Shown here piece after piece: positions 43,230-49,332 of a stretch of 64,000 bases of DNA. The stretch is from Candidatus Aenigmatarchaeota archaeon. Lineage in GTDB: Archaea > Aenigmatarchaeota > Aenigmatarchaeia > QMZS01. Position numbers and translations under genes: made by a program. The stretch covers positions 1-64,000 of the forward strand of contig JAFGCN010000018.1 of NCBI GenBank assembly GCA_016932615.1. The letters run 5' to 3'. Position 1 is the first letter of the stretch. Every line of letters starts with the position of its first letter. Under the pieces are notes generated by a model that did not search any database, had not been told where the DNA came from, and was given only the letters and a program-made list of their open reading frames with translations.

Positions 43230-43588
43230 CTATTTCCAGGTCTTGTCCAGCCCGGTTACGATCCCAAGTGTTGCGGAAATTCCCCCATAAAATCCGCTGT
43301 GCTCGCATCCATAATTGACGATATCCCAAAATGTTGCCGTTTGGTCCATCGCGGCCTCAACAGCGCAGAGGACTCCAAATGATGCAAGCCCTACCGGGAG
43401 GGCATATCTAGTGAACTTAAGATCCCACTGCTGATCTTCATCCAGGTCATGAAACTTTGGAATTCGGGAGCCAATTTCCCCGGCAGCTCATTTCTGGGCG
43501 TTCCTGCCCCATAGAGAGAGGTACTCCTCCACAAGTCAAGCCCATGTCGCAACTTATCAGTAATGTATGCTTCCCCCATAAATAGCAA
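43230..43588 (-). pseudogene. frameshifted small membrane protein gene
   Basis: Two overlapping frames on the minus strand make one protein-like sequence. The first runs from 43588 (or the ATG at 43579) to about 43460 (MGEAYITDKLRHGLDLW...NELPGKLAPE). The second runs from about 43475 to the stop at 43230, containing PKFHDLDEDQQWDLKF, a hydrophobic segment, NYGCEHSGFYGG and GLDKTWK. The total length is not a multiple of three. Either the gene is decaying or the assembly carries a one-base error. It ends 75 bp from the 84-aa membrane protein gene. Confidence 0.55.
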
Positions 43589-43645
43589 ATGGCTTATTTT
43601 TAAACAAAATTGAGCTTAAGTTATGCGGGGGTCGCCAAGTCTGGT

Positions 43646-43698
43646 CTCATCCCTTTCTTAAAAGAAAGGTCTTACAACCCCAAAGAACGGGATACCAG
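43646..43698 (+). other. tRNA-Leu(TAG) D-loop intron (approximate ends)
   Basis: About 53 nt, the smallest with the complete core. Outer pairing CTGGT...ATCCC with GGGAT-ACCAG; core hairpin CCTTTCTTAAAAGAAAGG, then TCTTACAACCCCAAAGAA. The same position and flanking exon sequence are used in tRNA-Leu(CAA). Confidence 0.78.
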
Positions 43699-43717
43699 AA
43701 AAAGGTGCAAGGCTTAG

Positions 43718-43765
43718 GTGTCTTACCGGCACCTGCAGGTGCAATGCCCAGGAGCTTGGCTGAGA
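43718..43765 (+). other. tRNA-Leu(TAG) anticodon-loop intron (approximate ends)
   Basis: About 48 nt at the canonical site. Hairpin GGCACCTGCAGGTGC, then AATGCCCAGGAGC. It is the most diverged member of the set but keeps hairpin plus CCCA order. Confidence 0.7.
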
Positions 43766-43778
43766 AACCTTGTGGGTA

Positions 43779-43834
43779 AATCTTTTTCTTTGGAAAAGAA
43801 AAAGCTTTAATCCAAAAAGAAATAAGATTCCACA
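43779..43834 (+). other. tRNA-Leu(TAG) variable-arm intron (approximate ends)
   Basis: About 56 nt. Hairpin CTTTTTCTTTGGAAAAGAAAAAG, then CTTTAATCCAAAAAGAAA. Introns in the variable arm are a rare, noncanonical position. The ends are uncertain by several bases. Confidence 0.68.
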
Positions 43835-43856
43835 ATAGTCCCTACGTGAGTTCGAA

Positions 43857-43946
43857 TGAAGCTTTTTCTCGCAAGAAAAAGCTCCAGGACCAAAAAGAGG
43901 CAGTTTCACCGCTTCGCGGATAAAACTTGCCGAATTGGTTTACGAA
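43857..43946 (+). other. tRNA-Leu(TAG) T-loop intron (approximate ends)
   Basis: About 90 nt. Hairpin GCTTTTTCTCGCAAGAAAAAGC, then TCCAGGACCAAAAAGAGG, then a second hairpin GGCAGTTT...AAACTTGCC around CCGCTTCGCGG, like the second hairpin of the Arg anticodon intron. Confidence 0.72.
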
Positions 43947-43992
43947 AGTCTCACCCCCCGCATTATCTTTTAAGCCCTGCCAAGTACTGTAA

Positions 43993-44385
43993 CTATTCAA
44001 TTGTTTCGTTCGGGCTCGGAACCGCCGGAATCCAGACGCACTTGTTCTGACGGCACTTAATCTCAGTCTCCTTCGGCCCGGTTCCGCACTGATAGCTGCA
44101 CTCCGCGCATTCCTCCCGATATTCAAGAACAGACTCTTCCAAGCGGGTAATGTTTGCATCAAGACTAACCAGGGTGTGGCAGCCAAAGGGGCAGCCAAAT
44201 GAAGCAACGCTACAGTCAGAATCGCTCTGGCAGTGATTTTCCTCGCCCAGAAGCGCAAATAGATCATCCTGGCGGCCCTGGCAGGCGGTTTGTGACACCT
44301 GCCCCGCAAAGTGCCCAATCAAGAATATAGCGCCAACCGCCATAAGAAAGACAAAAGAAACCGCAAAAAACACCTTTTTGCCCAT
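43993..44385 (-). CDS. membrane-anchored Cys-rich protein
   Basis: A 130-aa protein from the ATG at 44385 (MGKKVFFAVSF), chosen because a long hydrophobic anchor (about 5-27) follows immediately. The exterior part has ten cysteines (HCQSDSDCS, FGCPFGCH, EECAECSYQC, KCRQNKC), a disulfide-rich pattern similar to other small secreted proteins of this window. Its end lies 30 bp from tRNA-Leu(TAG). Confidence 0.65.
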   Translation of the reverse strand: MGKKVFFAVSFVFLMAVGAIFLIGHFAGQVSQTACQGRQDDLFALLGEENHCQSDSDCSVASFGCPFGCHTLVSLDANITRLEESVLEYREECAECSYQCGTGPKETEIKCRQNKCVWIPAVPSPNETIE

Positions 44386-44484
44386 AATTCTCTTACCGCA
44401 GGATATAATTACCATTCGGTGCCTTATTGCCCCTAATAGATAGGTCAGAAGAAACCTAGCTTTAATATATCTGCAAGGGAAATT

Positions 44485-45009
44485 ATGAGACCTGAAATCG
44501 ACTTGATTCCCCTTGATAATGTAGACCAAACGACCGTCGAGGAGCTTAAGCGCTCTCTCAAGGAGAAAGGGTGCATTGTACGGCTTTATGCAAGGACACA
44601 CAGCCCTAAAACGGCAGAGAACCTCTACAGAAAGCAGTGCCTTGTAGACGTGATTGTCGACGCCCTGAAGGGGCTTTCAGGAAAGGTCATCGCCATAACA
44701 GACAAGGACCTATACTCAAACAAGCTTAATTTCGTATTTATGTCGGTCCAGCCAAACGGGCCTGTAGTCCTTTCTACCCATCGGCTAAGGCCGGAATTTT
44801 ATCAGGAAAGGCCGAACAATGACCGGACAACAAGCCGTCTCCTGAAAGAAACAATCTACTGCATAGGAAAGATGAATGGGATTGGTGACTGCCCTAATCC
44901 CAGGTGCATAATGCACAAGTCCGCTTCAGCCAGGGACATAGACTTCAAGTCCGAGGAATTCTGCAAGGACTGCAAGATAAACAATATTGTAGACAATATG
45001 AGATTATGA
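44485..45009 (+). CDS. archaemetzincin homologue lacking the catalytic motif
   Basis: A 174-aa protein aligning with archaemetzincins at the zinc-structural part: C136-x4-C141-x-M143...C160-xx-C163 is the family CX4CXM...CXXC. The preceding catalytic motif HExxHxxGxxH reads YCIGKMNGIGD (125-135): both zinc-binding His of HExxH, the catalytic Glu and the third His are replaced by Tyr, Lys, Cys and Asp; only the Gly is kept. It should therefore be a pseudoprotease. It overlaps endA by 4 bp (ATGA), implying translational coupling. TATA-like TTTAATATAT precedes it. Confidence 0.78.
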   Translation: MRPEIDLIPLDNVDQTTVEELKRSLKEKGCIVRLYARTHSPKTAENLYRKQCLVDVIVDALKGLSGKVIAITDKDLYSNKLNFVFMSVQPNGPVVLSTHRLRPEFYQERPNNDRTTSRLLKETIYCIGKMNGIGDCPNPRCIMHKSASARDIDFKSEEFCKDCKINNIVDNMRL

Positions 45010-45866
45010 GCGCAAAAAAACAGTCCGGAACAAAGAAAAGAGCAAAGGCTGTCGACTTTGAGGAAAGTGCAAGTTTTTCCGAAGAGGAAGAAACTGCAGA
45101 GGTTTTGAAAAGCGCCAAAAAGCCAAAGGGCGTGAGCAAAAAGAAAGAAACCGGGGCAAAGACAAAAAAGGCCAAAGCTCAGGAAGAAGCCACCATTGAC
45201 GAAGAATTTGCTGAAGAACGGGATGATGATTCCGGTGAGGAAGAAACAGACGAAGATTACGGGGAAGGAGATTACGACGAGGCAAAGCCAAAAGTATTCC
45301 AGGAAGAGCCGTTTTCAAAAGCCCCAAAAAAAGTCTATTCCGGAAAATTCTTTGAAAACAAAGTCCACATCTGGGGAAAGCAGGACGCCGAGGAGATTTA
45401 TGACCTTGGCTGCTTTGGAAAGGTAGACGAGGAAAAAAATGAGCTTTCCTTTGAGGAAGCCCTTTTGCTGATGAGGCGAAACAAGCTTCGGGTTTCAAAA
45501 GATGGCACGGAGGTAAGCTCTGAAGAATTCTACCAGATTGCCTGCAATGCCGACAAAGAGTTTCCCTGGAAGTTCAAGGTTTACGAGGAGCTTAGGGGAA
45601 GAGGCCTTCTTGTCAGGACTGGCTTCAAGTTCGGCACCCATTTCAGGGTTTACGGCAGGGGAGTCAAGCTGAAGAGAGGGCCAAAGTCAGTAAAGGAGCA
45701 CACAAAGTGGATTGTCCATGCAGTCCCCGAGAACTACACCTGCTCATTTCCAGAGCTTTCCAGAGCCGTCCGGCTGGCGCACAACATCCGGGCAAAGATG
45801 CTCTGGGCAGTTGTTGACGAGGAGGGAGATGTGACCTATTACGAGGTTTTAAGGAAGACTCCTTAA
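45006..45866 (+). CDS. endA: tRNA-splicing endonuclease with charged N-terminal extension
   Basis: A 286-aa protein. Residues 1-105 are an Asp/Glu/Lys-rich, probably disordered extension not found in typical archaeal EndA (about 180 aa). The rest is the EndA fold: YEELRGRGLLVRTGFKFGTHFRVYGRG (catalytic Tyr216), KEHTKWIVHAVPE (His232), and LSRAVRLAHNIRAKMLWAVV (Lys264), giving the full Y-H-K triad. The loop between Tyr216 and His232 is Lys/Arg-rich. It cuts bulge-helix-bulge sites in pre-tRNA. The start at 45006 overlaps the preceding stop. Quaternary form (homotetramer or other) is not readable from sequence. Confidence 0.92.
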   Translation: MSAKKQSGTKKRAKAVDFEESASFSEEEETAEVLKSAKKPKGVSKKKETGAKTKKAKAQEEATIDEEFAEERDDDSGEEETDEDYGEGDYDEAKPKVFQEEPFSKAPKKVYSGKFFENKVHIWGKQDAEEIYDLGCFGKVDEEKNELSFEEALLLMRRNKLRVSKDGTEVSSEEFYQIACNADKEFPWKFKVYEELRGRGLLVRTGFKFGTHFRVYGRGVKLKRGPKSVKEHTKWIVHAVPENYTCSFPELSRAVRLAHNIRAKMLWAVVDEEGDVTYYEVLRKTP

Positions 45867-45884
45867 ATAGCGGCTAATTAGATT

Positions 45885-46448
45885 ATGGATTTGATTGCTT
45901 TGCTGCAGAATACGCTCTACTTTTTTGTAGCTTCTGGAATCATAGCTTTGTTGATTAAGTCATTGATTAAATTATACTTGGATAAAGACTTGGAAGCTTA
46001 TAAAGAGAAACTGAAGCAAGAAACGATACGGTATTCAAAACTGCACGAAAAGAGAGCAGATGCTATAGAGGAACTATTTGAAAAACTTGTTGATTATAAG
46101 AATTATGCTGAAGGTGTGAAATGGGCTAAGGAAAGTAATATTTCTGGAAAAGAATTGAAGGAAATCGAAGAAAATTTCAGGATAGCACATAGAACATTTT
46201 TGGATTGTTTGAATAAAAAAGGCAATCTTTATTTCGGCGGCAAGACTCCAGAGCTTTTGGAAGCACTACACTTTGAAATAATGCGAACCAAAACACACAC
46301 CGAGGCAAAATGCAAAGATGGAAAGAACATGGACTTTACAAGCTTAAAGAACATTCTCGAGGATATCAAAAACGCAGAAAAGGCAGTAGCAAACTCAGAA
46401 AAAGAATTAATCAATGAATTTCAAACCATCTTGGGTGTCAAAAACTAA
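45885..46448 (+). CDS. membrane-anchored coiled-coil protein, possibly acquired
   Basis: A 187-aa protein with one N-terminal membrane helix (about 10-30), then a long coiled coil (YLDKDLEAYKEKLKQETIRYSKLHEKRADAIEELFEKLVDY) and helical remainder. Similar membrane-plus-coiled-coil proteins with the KLHxKRAxxIxELYxKL pattern occur sporadically in bacteria and archaea, without known function. Codon use is markedly A/T-rich compared with endA, suggesting recent transfer. It is 18 bp after endA. Confidence 0.72.
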   Translation: MDLIALLQNTLYFFVASGIIALLIKSLIKLYLDKDLEAYKEKLKQETIRYSKLHEKRADAIEELFEKLVDYKNYAEGVKWAKESNISGKELKEIEENFRIAHRTFLDCLNKKGNLYFGGKTPELLEALHFEIMRTKTHTEAKCKDGKNMDFTSLKNILEDIKNAEKAVANSEKELINEFQTILGVKN

Positions 46449-46464
46449 GCCCAAGAATCTTCAG

Positions 46465-46638
46465 CTAGTCGTACTTCACTTTCCAGGCCGAATACGCCTT
46501 GTCTTTTCTCTCTTTCTCATTCCACCTTGTCAGTTCCATCAGCCGCACCCAATTCCTGCCCACCCTTTCCTCTCCCACCTGCCTGAAATCTCGCCTACTC
46601 GCTAAATCCCTCCCAACATCCACAACCTCAGCGCCCAT
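46465..46638 (-). CDS. possible small basic protein
   Basis: A 57-codon frame on the minus strand in the 277-bp gap between two plus-strand genes (MGAEVVDVGRDL...AWKVKYD). Composition is Arg/Trp/Lys-rich and plausibly folded, but there is no homology recognised and no convincing promoter. It may be a remnant of a larger gene. Confidence 0.3.
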   Translation of the reverse strand: MGAEVVDVGRDLASRRDFRQVGEERVGRNWVRLMELTRWNEKERKDKAYSAWKVKYD

Positions 46639-46725
46639 ATGCGGCTTTATCTGTCGGGGTATTTAAGCTAAACTCCGGAAGGGAGCAAATGTCGAAATTT
46701 TTGGCTTCTAATTTGAAGATATTTT

Positions 46726-47496
46726 ATGGTATCAGGCCTCATTATTCTCGATAAACCCTCAGGCCCCACAAGCTTTGACTGCGTCGAGAGAGTCGGGAAA
46801 ATATTTGGGGAAAAACGGTGCGGCCACACCGGGACACTTGACCCGAAAGTCACTGGGGTCCTGCTGGTCTTGGTTGGCGAGGCAAGAAAGCTCGTTCCCT
46901 TTTTCGAAAAAGCTGACAAGACCTACACAGGCATAATGCATATGCACTCCGAATTTGATACAGATAAACTACACGAGATAATTTACGAGTTTACCGGAGA
47001 CATAACGCAACTTCCGCCCCGGCTTTCAAGAGTAAAAAGAGTTGAGAGGCAAAGGACAATCCACTGCATGAAAATTGACAGAATTGAGGGGCAGGACGCA
47101 ACAATAATAATCCACTGCCAGCACGGGACTTACGTCAGGAAGCTCTTCCATGACATGGGCGAAAAGCTTGGGACGGGCGCGCACATGAAATACCTTCGGA
47201 GAATCGCAGCCGGAAAATTCGGGATTGATGAAGCAGTAACTTTCGAGGAACTGGAAAAAGCCCCGGAAAAGCACCTAATACCTATGGAAGAGGTTATCGA
47301 ACGGCTTGGAATAAAAAAGCTGGTTTTGCCAAAGGAAATGGAAAAGCAGGTTTCAAATGGTGTTCCGATAGTGCTTGAAACTCCAGAAGACTACCCGTCA
47401 GAAGAGAAAATTGCAATATTCGTAGAAGAGAATCTAAGGGCACTTGGAAAGGAAAGGGGTAGAAAAGTGGCAATAGAGCGGCTTATTTTAATATAA
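46726..47496 (+). CDS. Cbf5/TruB-type tRNA/rRNA pseudouridine synthase
   Basis: A 256-aa protein starting almost directly at motif I (GLIILDKPSGPTSFDCV); the catalytic Asp is in HTGTLDPKVTGVL. KTYTGIMHMHSEFDTDKL, LPPRLSRVKRVERQRT and HGTYVRKLFHDMGEKLGTGAHMKYLRR are the remaining family blocks. The archaeal Cbf5 N-terminal extension is absent and the C-terminal PUA region (residues about 190-256) is short and diverged. Cbf5 normally works as a guide-RNA-dependent enzyme with Nop10 and Gar1, and alone on tRNA position 55. The reduced size may reflect genome streamlining. Confidence 0.9.
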   Translation: MVSGLIILDKPSGPTSFDCVERVGKIFGEKRCGHTGTLDPKVTGVLLVLVGEARKLVPFFEKADKTYTGIMHMHSEFDTDKLHEIIYEFTGDITQLPPRLSRVKRVERQRTIHCMKIDRIEGQDATIIIHCQHGTYVRKLFHDMGEKLGTGAHMKYLRRIAAGKFGIDEAVTFEELEKAPEKHLIPMEEVIERLGIKKLVLPKEMEKQVSNGVPIVLETPEDYPSEEKIAIFVEENLRALGKERGRKVAIERLILI

Positions 47497-47509
47497 ATAG
47501 CCAAAAACC

Positions 47510-47665
47510 CTAGAAGATTATCCTCGAAAGAACCAAAATAAGGCAGATTCCAAAACCAAGAGCCAGAACGACTTCCGGCTTCAGGTTAATCCCTTCTTCA
47601 ACCTCATCGCTGTAGTTTATAAGCCCTGCCATTGTCTGAGGCATCCTCTTTTTTTCCTGCGCCAT
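47510..47665 (-). CDS. secG: preprotein translocase subunit Sec61beta (SecG)
   Basis: A 51-aa protein. The sequence begins MAQEKKRMPQTMAGLINYSDE, the archaeal Sec61beta signature (xMPxTxAGLxxYxDE), followed by LKPEVVLALG and a single C-terminal membrane helix. It is the small non-essential subunit of the SecYEbeta channel. It is convergent with the pseudouridine synthase gene; stop codons are 13 bp apart. Confidence 0.93.
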   Translation of the reverse strand: MAQEKKRMPQTMAGLINYSDEVEEGINLKPEVVLALGFGICLILVLSRIIF

Positions 47666-47715
47666 AATAGATAATCTCAGCAATAACTATATAAAAAAGA
47701 GGCAAAAACAAAAAA

Positions 47716-47934
47716 TTACTCCTTGGAAGAAGCAGGCCTGCTTTGGTACGGCTCTGGGTACTTGTTATCTCCTCCAAGGTATGCGCCGACATGCGCTCCT
47801 GCACCCACGCCCAAAGCTGTGTATAGGGCGTCCGAAGCAGTGACACCATCCGAAAGGTACGCCACAACACCGGCACCGACCAAGGCAAGCAAGGCCGTAG
47901 GCAGATAGTTTATGTGGTTAGATATTTTTCCCAT
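47716..47934 (-). CDS. tiny Gly/Ala-rich two-helix membrane protein (paralogue 1)
   Basis: A 72-aa protein with two hydrophobic segments (about 11-27 and 36-54). The second, TASDALYTALGVGAGAHVGAYLGGD, matches paralogues 2 and 3 in spacing and Gly/Ala pattern. The exposed tail is Pro/Tyr/Ser-rich. It is the shortest of three tandem copies on the minus strand next to Sec61beta. Unknown function. Confidence 0.68.
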   Translation of the reverse strand: MGKISNHINYLPTALLALVGAGVVAYLSDGVTASDALYTALGVGAGAHVGAYLGGDNKYPEPYQSRPASSKE

Positions 47935-48062
47935 ATTCTGCTTTCGATCAATGTATATTTGATATAAATGTAGCCCTCACTACAGAAGTAGTTCAATTGT
48001 AATGGAAGATAGCTCCCGCTGAATGGATGAAATAAGCAAAAATAAAGCAAAAAGAAAAGACC

Positions 48063-48356
48063 TTATGCCTTAGCCGCTGCTGGGTAAGCTGAGTATGCCT
48101 TTGGACCAGACACGGCGTTCTCCGCGTAGCTTCCGACGGTACCACCGATAAGGGTGGCTGCACCTGCGTACAGGGCGTTCATGAAGCTAAGAGGGTCGAC
48201 TGCCTCTGTGGTTGTTGCAGCGGTTGTTGCTCCCTCTGCGACGGTTTTTGCAGCCTCTACTGCGGTTGCAGGGTCAATAAGTGATGCGACTGCGTAAAGA
48301 CCTGCCAAAGCACCCAAGGTTGCTCCGATGTATCCTATTTTTGTCATTTTTGTCAC
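48063..48356 (-). CDS. tiny Gly/Ala-rich two-helix membrane protein (paralogue 2)
   Basis: A 97-aa protein. First helix about 8-27 (IGATLGALAGLYAVASLI), an Ala/Thr/Val-rich linker, then DPLSFMNALYAGAATLIGGTVGSYAEN, the element shared with paralogue 3 (DPLGYWQALEAAAAGILGYKVGEYVAGG). The tail is Tyr/Pro/Ala. Codon use and promoter spacing look normal for the genome. Confidence 0.7.
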   Translation of the reverse strand: MTKMTKIGYIGATLGALAGLYAVASLIDPATAVEAAKTVAEGATTAATTTEAVDPLSFMNALYAGAATLIGGTVGSYAENAVSGPKAYSAYPAAAKA

Positions 48357-48556
48357 CTAAATTTAATAGTATATTTTAAATAAATAGTTTTCGCCTGTGG
48401 AGTTACACTATAGTGCCTTTGTAGTTCAAAAGCATTACAAAAGTAATGTTTTTTTGGAACATATGCTCCTCTAGCCCACCAAATACCCTTTAAAGCCAAA
48501 AAAGCGCATGGCGCCAAAGACACTAAAAAAACCAAAAACAAGCCAAAATAAAACAA

Positions 48557-48823
48557 TTATGCTGTGGCCTTTGCTGACTCAACGCCGGGGTAAGCCATCG
48601 CGTAAGAAGGAGGGCGACTGTCGCCTCCGGCAACATACTCGCCAACCTTGTAGCCAAGTATGCCTGCAGCAGCGGCCTCCAGGGCCTGCCAGTATCCAAG
48701 AGGGTCTGCTCCGGCAACGCCATCCACAATCTCTGGCCCTATAAGGTAAGCAGCGCCAAGCGCAGCCAGGCCGCCAACCACAAGCCCTGCAATAGTAGGA
48801 CTTCCGCCATTATTTCTTGCCAT
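48557..48823 (-). CDS. tiny Gly/Ala-rich two-helix membrane protein (paralogue 3)
   Basis: An 88-aa protein. First helix about 9-28 (TIAGLVVGGLAALGAAYLIG), the acidic linker DGVAGADPLGYW, second helix about 49-66 and a Pro/Tyr-rich tail ending YPGVESAKATA, comparable with the YPAAAKA end of paralogue 2. Three tandem diverged copies indicate repeated duplication. Confidence 0.7.
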   Translation of the reverse strand: MARNNGGSPTIAGLVVGGLAALGAAYLIGPEIVDGVAGADPLGYWQALEAAAAGILGYKVGEYVAGGDSRPPSYAMAYPGVESAKATA

Positions 48824-48937
48824 TTTAGTTCACCTTTTTTTATAAGGCAATTCTGGTATTTATTGTTTTATTATTTTATCGTCACAATGCGCATAGTAAC
48901 TGCCAAACCTCAAAAAATGATGCAGGAGGGCGGATTT

Positions 48938-49049
48938 TCGCCTATCCCTTTCTTTAAAAAGAAAGGTCTGTGGGTCACCCCAAAGAAAAAACTTTTCGTT
49001 CTTCCCAGGTGCCACATTATCCCCGTTCTGGTTAAAGAACGGAGATTAC
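48938..49049 (-). other. tRNA-Leu(CAA) T-loop intron with an antisense core copy (approximate ends)
   Basis: About 112 nt. In the sense direction it has hairpin CCGTTCTTTAACCAGAACGG. Its 3' half (about 48942-48992) contains a near-perfect core element in the opposite orientation: on the plus strand ATCCCTTTCTTTAAAAAGAAAGG, then TCTGTGGGTCACCCCAAAGAA, closest to the Arg D-loop intron. Confidence 0.72.
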
Positions 49050-49081
49050 TTCGAACCGCCGAACTTACTAAAAGACTGGAT

Positions 49082-49157
49082 GTCTCAATCGCCATCGTTT
49101 CTGCGAAGCGAATTTGCTTCTTGGGGTTGTCAGACCTTCTTGCAAGAAGGGATGACC
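49082..49157 (-). other. tRNA-Leu(CAA) anticodon-loop intron (approximate ends)
   Basis: About 76 nt at the canonical site. Core hairpin CCTTCTTGCAAGAAGG, then TCTGACAACCCCAAGAAGC and a second region with CGCTTCGCAG like the second hairpin of the Arg anticodon intron. Confidence 0.8.
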
Positions 49158-49176
49158 TTGAGTCCAGCGCCTTTTT

Positions 49177-49253
49177 CTGGTATACTATAACCCAAATTTT
49201 TGTTTCTTTGGGGTTGTCAGACCTTCTTTCTTTTCAAAGAAAGAAGGGATGAG
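49177..49253 (-). other. tRNA-Leu(CAA) D-loop intron (approximate ends)
   Basis: About 77 nt. Core hairpin CCTTCTTTCTTTGAAAAGAA extends to a 10-bp stem, followed by TCTGACAACCCCAAAGAAA. The boundary sequences CTGGT and ACCAG equal those of the Leu(TAG) D-loop intron. Confidence 0.78.
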
Positions 49254-49332
49254 ACCAGACTTGGCTACTCCTGCATAAACTTAGTAGTAGATTCTTAAAA
49301 ATAGCCCTAAAAGATTAAGCAATTCTAAAATA

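Larger units (their letters stand above)
43625..43962 (+). tRNA. tRNA-Leu(TAG), interrupted by four introns
   Basis: Exons assemble into a class II tRNA. Acceptor GCGGGGG (43625-43631) pairs with CCCCCGC ending at 43961, discriminator A 43962. D-stem is GCC/GGT. Anticodon stem CAAGG (43708-43712) pairs with CCTTG (43768-43772), loop CTTAG then AA, anticodon TAG 43715-43717. A long variable arm starts TGGG and ends near GTCCC. T-stem GTGAG (43846-43850) pairs with CTCAC (43950-43954), with TTCGAA. CCA is not encoded. Introns in the D-loop, anticodon loop, variable arm and T-loop take it to 338 nt, against about 86 mature. Confidence 0.88.
48921..49274 (-). tRNA. tRNA-Leu(CAA), interrupted by three introns
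   Basis: On the minus strand: acceptor GCAGGAG (49274-49268) pairs with CTCCTGC (48928-48922), discriminator A 48921. D-stem is GCC/GGC. Anticodon stem CTGGA (49167-49163) pairs with TCCAG (49080-49076); joined loop CTCAAGA gives anticodon CAA (49160-49158). T-stem GGCGG (49060-49056) pairs with CCGCC (48933-48929), with TTCGAA. CCA is not encoded. Introns lie in the D-loop, anticodon loop and T-loop; the gene is 354 nt. The exon part of the variable arm is GTAAGTTC-like and was not resolved exactly. Confidence 0.87.

Noticed and set aside
43856-44318. Intron-encoded homing endonuclease or box C/D guide in the tRNA introns
   Set aside because: All introns are too short for a LAGLIDADG protein. 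CTGA occurs in the shared box (TCTGACAAC), but no RTGATGA C box was found at proper spacing, so a C/D guide is not supported.
48863-49252. 129-codon plus-strand frame across 48.9-49.25 kb
   Set aside because: It runs antisense through tRNA-Leu(CAA) and its introns; repeated peptide strings (LGLSDLL) are merely translations of the repeated intron core.
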